Positions 20,448 through 29,514 of a stretch of DNA of 64,000 nucleotides are shown piece by piece (the stretch's first letter is position 1; each line of letters begins with the position of its first letter). Origin of the DNA: Candidatus Palauibacter rhopaloidicola (GTDB taxonomy: Bacteria > Gemmatimonadota > Gemmatimonadetes > Palauibacterales > Palauibacteraceae); assembly GCA_026914155.1 (NCBI GenBank), contig JAPPGH010000008.1, forward strand, positions 166,006 to 230,005. Direction: 5' to 3'. The position numbers and the translations under genes were made by a program. The notes under the pieces are model-generated. The model saw only the letters and a program-made list of their open reading frames with translations. It did no database searches and was not told the DNA's origin.

Positions 20448-22315
20448 GGGCGGTCCCGCTCTTTTTCCCGCCCGCTCATGGCGTCCTCGGCCCGCTCGTA
20501 GAGCGCTTCGATCGCCTCGGCGAAGCGGGTCTCGATCACGCGGCGCTTGACCTTCAGCGTCGGCGTCAGTTCCCCGCCCTCGACGGTGAACGGCCCGGGG
20601 ACGAGGAGCACGTCGCGCGGCCGCTCATAGTGCGCGCAGTCCCGGCAGCTCTCCCGCACGGCCTGTTCGATCATGCCGCGCGTCCGGGCGTCCGCGACCA
20701 GGTCGGCGTCCGCCGCTTCCTCGACCCCGTGCAGCGCCGGACGAACGGCCTCGAATTCGGGCACGACGATGACGATCGGGAACTTTCTCCCGTCGCCCAG
20801 CATCACGGCTTCCGCCACCATCGGGTGCCGCTTGATCTCCGCCTCGACCGGCTGCGGGGCGATGTTCTTCCCGTAGGCGGTGATGATGAGGTCCTTCTTG
20901 CGGTCCGTGATGCGGAGATACCCGTCCGCGTCGATCTCGCCCACATCGCCGGTGTGGAACCAGCCGTCGTCGTCGATGGCTTCGGCCGTTGCCTCGGGCT
21001 TGTTGTAGTAGCCCGCCATGATCTGCGGCCCACGGATGAGGATCTCGCCGTCCTCGGCGATCCGGATTTCAGTGCCGGGGATCGGCTTGCCGACCGTGCC
21101 GAGGCGGATGGCGTCGATCGGATTGAAGCTGACGGCGGGCGAGGTCTCCGTGAGCCCGTAGCCTTCGACGATCGGCAGGCGCGCGGCGAAGAAGAAGCGG
21201 GCCACGGCGGGCGCGAGCGGGGCCCCGCCGCTCACGAAGTAGCGCACCCGCCCTCCCGTCCGGGCGCGCAGCTTCGAGAATACGAGGCGGTCGGCGAGCC
21301 CGGCCTGGAGAGCGAGAGCCGGACCGACCCGGCGTCCCTCGAGTTCGGCCATCGCCCGCGCTTCCCCGACGCGGCGCGCCCAGTCGAAGATCTTCTGCTT
21401 CGCGCCGCCCGCCTCCCGGGCGGTGGCTTCGGCCCGCTCGAGCACCTTCTCGAACACGCGTGGGACGGCGGCCATGAAGGTGGGCGAGACCTCGCCGAGA
21501 TCGCGGGCCACCGTGTTGGGGGACTCCGCGTACGCGACGGTCACCCCCGCTTTCCACATGATGTAGTGGCCGACCGTGCGCTCGAACACGTGCGCGAGGG
21601 GCAGGAGCGCGAGGGCCACGTGCGTGGAGTCGATCGGGAAGACCCGCAGCGCCATGTCCGCGTTCGAATGGAAGTTGCCGTGCGTGAGCATTACGCCCTT
21701 CGGGTCGCCGGTCGTGCCTGAGGTGTAGATGAGCGTCGCCAGGTCTTCCGGACGCGTCTTGCGGGCGTGCGTTTCGTAGGTCGCCGCGAGCGCTTCGGGC
21801 GCGGACTCGCCCAGATCGGAGAGGGCATCCAGCTGCAGCGTCGCGAGCGAGGAGCCCTCGGGCGCGGTGACGGCCCCGAAAGCGATCGCCAGCTCCAGAG
21901 CGGGCAGGTCGTCCTTTATCTCCGCGAGCTTGTCCAGCTGCTCCTGGTCTTCCACGAACACGGCTCGCGCGCCGGAGTCCGCGAGGATGTAGCGAACCTG
22001 GTCGGCGGGAAGCACGGGGTAGACGGGGACGGAGGTGAGCCCCGCCATGACGATGCCCCAGTCGGCCAGGGCCCACTCGAGGCGGGTCTGCGAGAGGATC
22101 GCGATGCGGTCGCCCGCCGTGAAGCCTCGCGTCCGGAGCCCGAGCGCGATGGCGCGGGCGCGGCGCCCGATGTCATCCGTGGAGGTCGAGACCCAGGCGC
22201 CGTCCGCTCCCCGCGTACGCGCCGCGTCCTCGCGGGGCCGCGAGAGACCGTCGAGGAAGAGTTCCGGTAGTGTGCCGGGCCGATAGTCGTCCGGGAGCGG
22301 GCTCGAGACTTGCAC
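20444..22315 (-). CDS. long-chain fatty acid-CoA ligase (AMP-forming)
   Basis: IYTSGTTGDPKGVMLTHGN, GYGLTETSP, WFHTGDVGEIDADGYLRITDRKKDLIITAYGKNI; likely GTG start at 22315 inside the longer track ORF. Confidence 0.93.
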   Translation of the reverse strand: MQVSSPLPDDYRPGTLPELFLDGLSRPREDAARTRGADGAWVSTSTDDIGRRARAIALGLRTRGFTAGDRIAILSQTRLEWALADWGIVMAGLTSVPVYPVLPADQVRYILADSGARAVFVEDQEQLDKLAEIKDDLPALELAIAFGAVTAPEGSSLATLQLDALSDLGESAPEALAATYETHARKTRPEDLATLIYTSGTTGDPKGVMLTHGNFHSNADMALRVFPIDSTHVALALLPLAHVFERTVGHYIMWKAGVTVAYAESPNTVARDLGEVSPTFMAAVPRVFEKVLERAEATAREAGGAKQKIFDWARRVGEARAMAELEGRRVGPALALQAGLADRLVFSKLRARTGGRVRYFVSGGAPLAPAVARFFFAARLPIVEGYGLTETSPAVSFNPIDAIRLGTVGKPIPGTEIRIAEDGEILIRGPQIMAGYYNKPEATAEAIDDDGWFHTGDVGEIDADGYLRITDRKKDLIITAYGKNIAPQPVEAEIKRHPMVAEAVMLGDGRKFPIVIVVPEFEAVRPALHGVEEAADADLVADARTRGMIEQAVRESCRDCAHYERPRDVLLVPGPFTVEGGELTPTLKVKRRVIETRFAEAIEALYERAEDAMSGREKERDRP

Positions 22316-22319
22316 GCGG

Positions 22320-22754
22320 CTAGTGCGCGACCGATTCCGCCGGCACCCCCAGCCGCTGCAGGGTGCGCCGGGCATGCTCGAGATGCCTCGGCTCTTCCCG
22401 GTCTCCCCCCGCGTAGGCGAGGAACTCCTGAAGGTGCCGCGAGGCGTCCCGCTCGGCCCCCTTCTTCAACAGGAGGAACGCCAGGCCGTAGTGCGCCGCC
22501 GTGCTGCGCGGGCGCTCCTCGAGGGCCGCCCCGTAGGCGCGGACCGCGTCATCGGTCAATCCGATGTGCGTGTACACCACGGCCATCTGTTCCAGCGTGG
22601 CCGGATGCCGCGGGTTGTACTTCAAGGAGAGACGAAACGAGATGAGCGCCTCATGGTAGAGTTCCTGCCGAACGAGCTCCACACCTTCATCGTAGAAGTC
22701 CGGCTGCTTCCGTCGGCGCCTTCCATCACTGTCCCAGATCTTCCACCACACCAT
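22320..22754 (-). CDS. tetratricopeptide-repeat protein
   Basis: Degenerate TPR repeats: YHEALISFRLSLKYNPRHPATLEQMAVVYTHIGLTDDAVRAYGAALEERP. Confidence 0.75.
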   Translation of the reverse strand: MVWWKIWDSDGRRRRKQPDFYDEGVELVRQELYHEALISFRLSLKYNPRHPATLEQMAVVYTHIGLTDDAVRAYGAALEERPRSTAAHYGLAFLLLKKGAERDASRHLQEFLAYAGGDREEPRHLEHARRTLQRLGVPAESVAH

Positions 22755-22838
22755 GCCACCTCCCCCCGAGCGAGCTGGACCGTACCTCTCACTCCACCAC
22801 CTTCCACACAGCCCCACACATCTGGCGACAACGGAGGA

Positions 22839-23606
22839 TTATAGCGTCTTGTCAAGCTGTGGCAAATTTTTCGGCTGCGTTTCCGGCCAGGTCTGGCGAC
22901 GTTCGCCGACCCAGACGGTGCGGTCGGAGGCGACTTCCGCGAACTCCGACGCGGCGAGCGAGTCGAGGTCCGGGGGGGTGGGAGCCTCCACGACGAGGCG
23001 CGCGCCGGGGCGCGCGCAACGCGTGATCTCGGACAGTTGGAGCGTCAGGGGAGCGCTGAGCGCGATGCCGTGCAGCGCGGCGGAGCGGATCGGCCAGCGG
23101 TCCGGCGCGGCGCCCAGGAGAGGGTCGACGCCGACCACGAGATCCTCGATGGCCACGGCGGCGGATGTGGCAGCTTCGCCGGGGTCCGGCAGCCAGACGA
23201 GCACCTCGAGACGGTCTCCGAGCCGGGCGATGGCGGGGGCGCACGCGGCCAGCCCCGGGCCCAGGAGCACCGCCATGCCGGCCCGGTCGCTCACGCCCAG
23301 CAGTGCGGCAAGGCGCAGCGCCGCGTCCGGAGCGGCTTCCTCGGCGGACCCGGCCGGAGCCGCCGTGGCCTCGAGCGCCGTGGCGGCGGGGGGCGCCGTC
23401 GCGGCACCCGGGGCGGTGCGGCGCGCGGCATCGGAAAGATCGAAGCGCATCGTTCCCCGATGGATGGGCACCTCGATCTCGCACAACGGGCAGCCCAGCC
23501 GTCCCTCGACCACGCGACGCGACGCGGCCCGGTCGACGAAGGCGACGAGCCCGGCCGACGCCTCGCAGTCGGGACAGTCCAGGACTTCAGCCAGTTCGAG
23601 AAACAC
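22839..23606 (-). CDS. Trm112-like zinc-ribbon protein with degenerate methyltransferase-like domain
   Basis: LDCPDCEASAGLV...GRLGCPLCEIEVPI (two CxxC), then Ala-rich Rossmann-like region ending SEITRCARPGARLVVEAPTPPD; GTG start. Confidence 0.55.
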   Translation of the reverse strand: MFLELAEVLDCPDCEASAGLVAFVDRAASRRVVEGRLGCPLCEIEVPIHRGTMRFDLSDAARRTAPGAATAPPAATALEATAAPAGSAEEAAPDAALRLAALLGVSDRAGMAVLLGPGLAACAPAIARLGDRLEVLVWLPDPGEAATSAAVAIEDLVVGVDPLLGAAPDRWPIRSAALHGIALSAPLTLQLSEITRCARPGARLVVEAPTPPDLDSLAASEFAEVASDRTVWVGERRQTWPETQPKNLPQLDKTL

Positions 23607-23639
23607 GCCGCCATCCCATGCCGTCCCCCGCCGGATGCA

Positions 23640-23825
23640 AAAGGGGCGACCCGTGGGTCACCCCCTCTGTAGAATCAGATGCAAGGGGATTTCTTGAAGC
23701 CCTCCGCAACACGGTTCGGCCCCTCCCATCGGTTTTCGCCGTCCCCGCAGGGCATGACGTCCGCCTCCGGATCGGAGACTCTATGGGCAATTGTTGGCTC
23801 AAGAAATATGGCCTTGCATCCGTCT
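23640..23825 (-). ncRNA. ssrS: 6S RNA-like structured ncRNA (ends approximate)
   Basis: Minus strand: ATGCAAGG-cc-ATATTTCTTGAGCC...GGCTTCAAGAAAT-cc-CCTTGCAT closing stem (23679-23686 with 23812-23819), inner CCCAT/ATGGG pairing, central hairpins, then G/C hairpin plus TTTT; the TTGAGCC/GGNTTCAAG pairing resembles the 6S central-bubble-proximal stem. Confidence 0.5.
23642..23664 (-). terminator. Rho-independent-like terminator after the 6S-like RNA
   Basis: Minus strand GGGGTGACCC-AC-GGGTCGCCCC followed by TTTTGC. Confidence 0.6.
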
Positions 23826-23953
23826 TCGTGAAGGTTAGTGCGGCTTCGGGTTCGCGGCAAACCCCTGTGGCGCGGGCCGAACGGACGACCGCGGTGGCGC
23901 GCGGCGATCGCCGGCATCATGATGCTTCCGAACATCTCCCCAACGGAGGCGCC

Positions 23954-24238
23954 ATGGCCCGCCGACCCTCTCCGCCACGTTCCGTCGCGTTATCGCAGGA
24001 GGTGACGGACGAGCAACTCGACGCGTACATCCGCACGCGCCTCGCGCTCGCGGGCGTCGACCTCTCCGTGCTTCCCGACGACGATGAGGATGCGCCGGCG
24101 GACCAGCGCCGCATCATGGCCTCCGCGCGGCGCTTCCTGAGGTCGACCCCCGGGGCGATCGCGGACTTCGAGTTCGACCCCATGGGACCGGCGCCGGCCA
24201 TCTACCCCGCCGAAGTGAGCGCGCGGAACCGTGGGTGA
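23954..24238 (+). CDS. small conserved-looking hypothetical protein upstream of amidase
   Basis: 94-aa ORF from ATG 23954 (MARRPSPPRSVALSQEVTDEQLDAYIRTRLALAGVDLSVLPDDDED...) overlapping the amidase start. Confidence 0.55.
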   Translation: MARRPSPPRSVALSQEVTDEQLDAYIRTRLALAGVDLSVLPDDDEDAPADQRRIMASARRFLRSTPGAIADFEFDPMGPAPAIYPAEVSARNRG

Positions 24239-26024
24239 GCTGAACCGGCGCCGCTTCCTCGAGCGGATGACGGCGCTGACCGCGACGGCCATGGCGGCCC
24301 CCGCAACGCTGGGCGCGGTACCCAGCGGGGGATCCGGGGTCGGGACGCGCGCCCCCGGGGCGACCGGAGCGGGCCGCCGGGCCGTGGCCGGACGCCTCGG
24401 CGAACCGGACCTTCCGCCGGCGCGCCGTCCGCAACCCGCGGACCCGACCGAACTCACGCTCGCGGAGGCGGCGCGGCTCCTTCGTGACGGCGGCGTGGGC
24501 GCGGTCGAACTCGTCGAGGCATACCTGGCGCGCATCGGCCGGTGGGACCCCCGCTACCAGGCGTTCAACACGGTGGTTTCCGAGTCCGCGCTGGAGGCGG
24601 CCCGGGCCGCCGACCGAACGCGCGGGCGGGCGCCGCTGACGGGGGTGCCGCTCGCGATCAAGGACAACTACTTCACGGCCGGGGTCCGCACGACGGCCAA
24701 CTCGTTCATCTTCGAGGACTTCGTGCCGGATTTCGACGCGACCTCGTGGGCCCGGCTCCGCGACGCGGGCGCGATCCTGCTCGGCAAGACCCAGATGGGA
24801 CCGCTCGCGACGACGGCCGCCTCGACTCCCACGGGAGAGCGCACGACGGTGAACGCCTGGGCTCCGCACCACGACGATGTGAGCCCGGGCGGGTCCTCGA
24901 GCGGATCGGCGACGGCGGTCGCGGCGCGCCTGGCCGCGTCTAGCACGGGGACGCAGACGGGCGGCTCGATCACGAACCCCTCGAACGCGCAGGCCCTGAC
25001 GGGCATCAAGCCGACGATGGGCCGGGTCTCGCTGCACGGGATCCTGCCTCTGACCTATACGCGCGATCACCCCGGCCCCCTGGCCCGGGACGCGGTCGAC
25101 GCCGCGCTGATGCTGCAGATCATGGCGGGGCCGGACCCCGCGGACCCCCGGTCCCTCGGCCTCCCGCCGGTTCCGGACTACCTGGGGGCGGTGAGCGGGG
25201 ACGACGCGGCGCTCAGGCATCCGGAGCGCGGGGGGGCGGTGCGGATCGGCGTCCTGCCGGGCTTTCTGGACGAACCCGAACCGCCGGAGGATCCCGGGCC
25301 CGACCCGGACCCCGACATCGACCGCATCGGGAGTTCGTTCCCGCGGCGCGAGCGGACGCAGGCGGCGTACCGCCGCGAGGTGGCGACGGTGGAGGCGCGG
25401 CGGCGCATGCTCGCGACCCTCGGGGAGATGGGGGCGGAGATCGTCGAACTCGACTTCCCCGCCCACTGGGAAGCCCTGACGAGCTTCAACTTCAACAACG
25501 TGCGGCTCCCCGAGCGCTCCGAGATCTTCCTCGAACACCTTCGGGACGACGTGAGGAAGTTCGGCGTCTCGCTCGCGCCGTGGATCAACGGGCTGCTCCT
25601 TCCCGCGGCGGAGTATGTGCGGGGCTCGCGGGCCCGGCTCGTCCTCCTGGAGGAGATCCTCGAAGAGGTGTTCGGCCGCTGCGACCTGGTGACGCAGACC
25701 GCGCCCTTCCCCTTCGACATGGTCGGGCTGCCGCTCATCGGCTTCCCGATCGGGTTCGAGACCGGGTCGACGGGATACCCGAGACCCATCGGGGGCATGT
25801 TCGGCGCGGAACCCTACGCGGAGCACCACCTGCTCCACGTCATCGCGGCGTACCAGCGCGCGACGGACTGGCACCTGCGGCGCCCCGCGGACCCCGGCGA
25901 CCTTCGGCCCGCGGACGGAGACGGAGACGGGGACGGCCCGCGCGGCGGATCCGACCGCCGGGGCGGCCGGATCCGTTCACCGGGGCGCTACGATCTGTTC
26001 GACGTGATGGAGCGCGGCGAATAG
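24231..26024 (+). CDS. amidase signature family protein with Tat-like signal
   Basis: NRRRFLERMTALTATAMAAP Tat motif; AIKDNYFTAGVRTTANS; SPGGSSSGSATAVAARLAASSTGTQTGGSITNPSNAQALTGIKPT. Confidence 0.9.
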   Translation: MGELNRRRFLERMTALTATAMAAPATLGAVPSGGSGVGTRAPGATGAGRRAVAGRLGEPDLPPARRPQPADPTELTLAEAARLLRDGGVGAVELVEAYLARIGRWDPRYQAFNTVVSESALEAARAADRTRGRAPLTGVPLAIKDNYFTAGVRTTANSFIFEDFVPDFDATSWARLRDAGAILLGKTQMGPLATTAASTPTGERTTVNAWAPHHDDVSPGGSSSGSATAVAARLAASSTGTQTGGSITNPSNAQALTGIKPTMGRVSLHGILPLTYTRDHPGPLARDAVDAALMLQIMAGPDPADPRSLGLPPVPDYLGAVSGDDAALRHPERGGAVRIGVLPGFLDEPEPPEDPGPDPDPDIDRIGSSFPRRERTQAAYRREVATVEARRRMLATLGEMGAEIVELDFPAHWEALTSFNFNNVRLPERSEIFLEHLRDDVRKFGVSLAPWINGLLLPAAEYVRGSRARLVLLEEILEEVFGRCDLVTQTAPFPFDMVGLPLIGFPIGFETGSTGYPRPIGGMFGAEPYAEHHLLHVIAAYQRATDWHLRRPADPGDLRPADGDGDGDGPRGGSDRRGGRIRSPGRYDLFDVMERGE

Positions 26025-26043
26025 TGCCGCGCCGGGCAGCGGT

Positions 26044-27951
26044 TCACCACGCGATGCCGTAGTCGTCGCCGTGGTGGCTCGAGCCGCCCCAGAAGGCATC
26101 GTTCTCCCAGTCGAAGAAGATCGCGTTGATCGGCCCGGACGTGCGCTCCGAGAAGGTCAGGTCGTATCCCATCGACTCCAGGGCGGAGCGGATCCAGGGC
26201 GGGGTCGCGTCCTGCAGGAGCATCCGTCCCGGGCGCGTCTCGTGCTGGCCGAACGAGCCGCGCATCTGGTAGCTGTTCATGTTCGGCGCCTCGACGGCCT
26301 CCTGCACGTTCATGTCCCACTCGACCACGTTGAGGAAGAACTGGAGCAGGTTCTGGTCCTGTCCGTCGCCGCCCTGGACCGCGAAGGAGAGGAAGGGACG
26401 TCCGTCCTTCAGCGCCATGCCCGGCGTGAGCGTGGCGCGCGGGCGCTTCCCGGGCTCGATCACGTTGTACGGGTTGTCCGCCTCGTCGAGCACGAAGCTC
26501 TGGGCCCGCTGCGAGAGCCCGATCCCGGTCTCCCCGGCAACGACGGCGGGGATCCAGCCGCCGGAGGGCGTGATGGAGACGACCCAGCCCTCGGCGTCCG
26601 CCGCCTGTACGGAGGTCGTGCCGAGATAGAAGTCCTCATCGAGTTCAGCGTGATCGCCCAGCGAGAGTTCGACTCCCTGCTCCGTCGTGACGGCGGCCCG
26701 CGCCCCCCAGCGCTCGAGCAGGTCGCCGAAGGGATTCTCCTCCCCCTGGAAGGGATAGGGATCGCCGGGCCCCGCGTTCGGATCGTTCCGGTCCCAGTCG
26801 ATGGTCTCGAGCCGCGCCCTCGCGTAGTCCTTCGAGAGGAGTCCCTCGATCGGTTCGGCGGGGGGAAAGTAGGGGTCCCCGTAGTAGAAGTCGCGATCGG
26901 CGAAGGAGAGGTTCATCACCTGATAGAGGGCGTGGAGATAGTTCGCGCTGTTGTAGCCCATGGCCCTGAGGTCGAGTTGCTCGGCCATGTTGAGCGCCTG
27001 CAGCATGACGGGACCCTGAACCCAGGTCGTGAGCTTGTAGACGTCGATCCCCTTGTAGTTGGCGGTGACGGGCTCCTCCAGGTAGACCTGCCAGTTCGCC
27101 ATGTCCTCCATCGTGATGAGCGCGCCGGCCGCCTGCGCGCCCGCGACGAAGTCCGCCGCGATGTCGCCCCGGTAGAAGGCGTCGTAGGCCGCGTAGATCG
27201 CCTCCTTGCGGCTGGCGCCTCCCGCCAGCGCCTCGGCCTCGGCTTCCACGAGCCGCTCGAGCGTCCGCTTGAGTCCCGGCTGCCGGAAGATCTCGCCCTC
27301 GCGCGGACCCGGATTATCCGCGTCGTCCGGGTGCGTGAAGTAGACGCCCACGGACGACGGCCACTGCCGAATCTCGTCCGCCGTATTCCGGATGCGGCGC
27401 GCCGCGTCCGCTTCGATCGGGTATCCGTCCGCCATCTCGATCGAGGGTTGAAGCACGTCGGCGAGACTCAGCCGGCCCCACTCGGCGAGCATCGTCATGA
27501 GCCCGCCGGGCGTGCCGGGGGTCACGGCCGACAGCGGGCCGAACTCGGGCGGGAAGTTGTCGTGACCCTCCGCGCGGTAGTGGTCGGGGGTCGCGCCGCT
27601 GGGAGCCACGCCGAGCGCATTGACGCCGATCACGCGCTGTTCTCCGGGGTGATAGACGAGCGCCTGCGTCTCCCCTCCCCACGAGAGCACGTCCCACATG
27701 GTGGAGGTTGCGGCCAGCATGGCGGCGGCCGCGTCGACCGCGTTCCCACCCTGGTGGAACATGCGCGCCCCGGCGGTGGCGCCGAGCGGCTTGCCGGTGA
27801 TCGCCATCCAGTGCCGTCCGTGCAGGACCGGCTTGGCGGTGCGCTGGGCTTCGACGACCGGGGGCAGAGCCAGGAGCAGCAGGGCCGCGAGCGCGACGCG
27901 GGGCGTCAGCACGTTGCCAGGAGAGCGGGAGCCGAAAGCGACAGACATCAT
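26044..27951 (-). CDS. ggt: gamma-glutamyltransferase family protein, secreted
   Basis: Signal peptide; AGARMFHQGGNAVDAAAAMLAA; YLGTTSVQAADAEGWVVSITPSGG catalytic Thr region; SFAVQGGDGQDQNLLQFFLNV. Confidence 0.88.
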   Translation of the reverse strand: MMSVAFGSRSPGNVLTPRVALAALLLLALPPVVEAQRTAKPVLHGRHWMAITGKPLGATAGARMFHQGGNAVDAAAAMLAATSTMWDVLSWGGETQALVYHPGEQRVIGVNALGVAPSGATPDHYRAEGHDNFPPEFGPLSAVTPGTPGGLMTMLAEWGRLSLADVLQPSIEMADGYPIEADAARRIRNTADEIRQWPSSVGVYFTHPDDADNPGPREGEIFRQPGLKRTLERLVEAEAEALAGGASRKEAIYAAYDAFYRGDIAADFVAGAQAAGALITMEDMANWQVYLEEPVTANYKGIDVYKLTTWVQGPVMLQALNMAEQLDLRAMGYNSANYLHALYQVMNLSFADRDFYYGDPYFPPAEPIEGLLSKDYARARLETIDWDRNDPNAGPGDPYPFQGEENPFGDLLERWGARAAVTTEQGVELSLGDHAELDEDFYLGTTSVQAADAEGWVVSITPSGGWIPAVVAGETGIGLSQRAQSFVLDEADNPYNVIEPGKRPRATLTPGMALKDGRPFLSFAVQGGDGQDQNLLQFFLNVVEWDMNVQEAVEAPNMNSYQMRGSFGQHETRPGRMLLQDATPPWIRSALESMGYDLTFSERTSGPINAIFFDWENDAFWGGSSHHGDDYGIAW

Positions 27952-28060
27952 GGAATCCTCCGGGTAGGGACCGAGCGAGCCGACAGCCGAATATGGACCC
28001 CGCCATGCGCACGGCGAAAGCCGGGCCGAAAGCCGGCAGCCCGTGGCCTGGGCGCGGCTG

Positions 28061-29281
28061 CTAGCGCCGGCGGCGGATCCCGCGCCTCAGGGCGGTGGGC
28101 TCGGGGCGCTCGACCTCCGGCTCCTCCGGGGGCGGCGGCTCCACGTCGGGTTCGAAGCCGGCGACGACGCGGCGCTCGATCGTTTCGCCCAGCAGACGCT
28201 CGATGGCCCGGATCTCGACCCAGTCGCTCGCGGCCATGAGCGTGATCGCGTCGCCGGTGTCGTCGCCGCGGGCGGTGCGGCCCACACGGTGCACGTAGTC
28301 TCTGGGATCTTCGGGGACGTCGAAGTTCACGACATGGCGGATGCCGCGGATATCCAGGCCTCTCGCGGCTACGTTCGTGGCGACGAGGACGCGGATCGAG
28401 CCCTCGCGGAAGCGCCGCAGCGCCTTGTCGCGCTGGTCCTGGTGCTTGCCGCCGTGCAGCCCCGCCACCGCGACGCCGTGCGACCGGAGATAGTCGGCGA
28501 GGTAGGTCGCCGTCACCCGCGTGCGCGTGAACACGAGCACCTGTCCGTCCGGCCACTCTCCGAGCAGGTGGTGAAGGAGCGCGTGCTTCTGCGACCAGTC
28601 CACCGGATGGAGGACCTGGCGGATGCCCTCCGCCGCGGTCTCCCGGCCCACCTGCACCTCTTCGGGGTCGGTCATCAACTGATGCGCGAGCCAGCGGACG
28701 CCGTCGGGCATCGTCGCCGAGAAGAGGAGCGTCTGCCGGTCGTCCGGCGTGTGGCGCACGATCTCCTTCACGTCGTCGATGAACCCCATGTCGAGCATGC
28801 GGTCGGCTTCGTCGAGCACGAGCACCTCGACGCGGGACAGGTCCGCGTTCCCGCGCTTGATGTGGTCGAGCAGGCGGCCCGGGGTGGCGACGAGCACGTC
28901 GCACCCGAACGCGAGTTCTTCCTTTTCGGGCCCCAGCGGGGTGCCGCCGTGGACGACGACGGACTCGATCGAGGAGACCGCGCCGTAGGTCGTGACGGCG
29001 GCGCCGACCTGCTGCGCGAGTTCGCGCGTCGGCGTGATGACCAGGCCTCGCGGGGCGGTGGACGGTTCCGTGGCCGCAAGCCGCTGCACCGCGGGGAGGG
29101 TGAAGGCCGCCGTCTTTCCGGTGCCCGTGTGGGCGGTGCCGAGAACGTCGCGGCCGGCGAGGATGGCGGGGATCGCCTGGCGCTGAATCCCGGTGGGCTC
29201 CGCGTAGCCCGCCCTCGCCACGGTCTCGACGAGATCGGAAGAGAGACCGAGTTCGGCGAAGGGGTGCCCCTCCTCACCCAC
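28061..29281 (-). CDS. DEAD-box RNA helicase
   Basis: GIQRQAIPAILAGRDVLGTAHTGTGKTAAF, VLVLDEADRMLDMGF, LFSATMP, RVGRTARG. Confidence 0.95.
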   Translation of the reverse strand: MGEEGHPFAELGLSSDLVETVARAGYAEPTGIQRQAIPAILAGRDVLGTAHTGTGKTAAFTLPAVQRLAATEPSTAPRGLVITPTRELAQQVGAAVTTYGAVSSIESVVVHGGTPLGPEKEELAFGCDVLVATPGRLLDHIKRGNADLSRVEVLVLDEADRMLDMGFIDDVKEIVRHTPDDRQTLLFSATMPDGVRWLAHQLMTDPEEVQVGRETAAEGIRQVLHPVDWSQKHALLHHLLGEWPDGQVLVFTRTRVTATYLADYLRSHGVAVAGLHGGKHQDQRDKALRRFREGSIRVLVATNVAARGLDIRGIRHVVNFDVPEDPRDYVHRVGRTARGDDTGDAITLMAASDWVEIRAIERLLGETIERRVVAGFEPDVEPPPPEEPEVERPEPTALRRGIRRRR

Positions 29282-29514
29282 GGACGTAGAGTCTCATGAG
29301 TCGCGGGCGGACCGCCGGGACGGCGGCGCTTCTTCGAGAGCGGGTATAATGACCGGACTTCGTTTCGCCATGGAATCGGACAGACGTCGGGTCCTCGCCC
29401 GACGCAGCATGCGCCGCCACGGTGGGGCGCGCGAAGGCGCTTCGCAAGACGGAGGGGGGCTGCGGGGCCGATGGCCGCCGGGCGAGCGTGCGCCTCGATC
29501 CGCGAGAGGCGACG

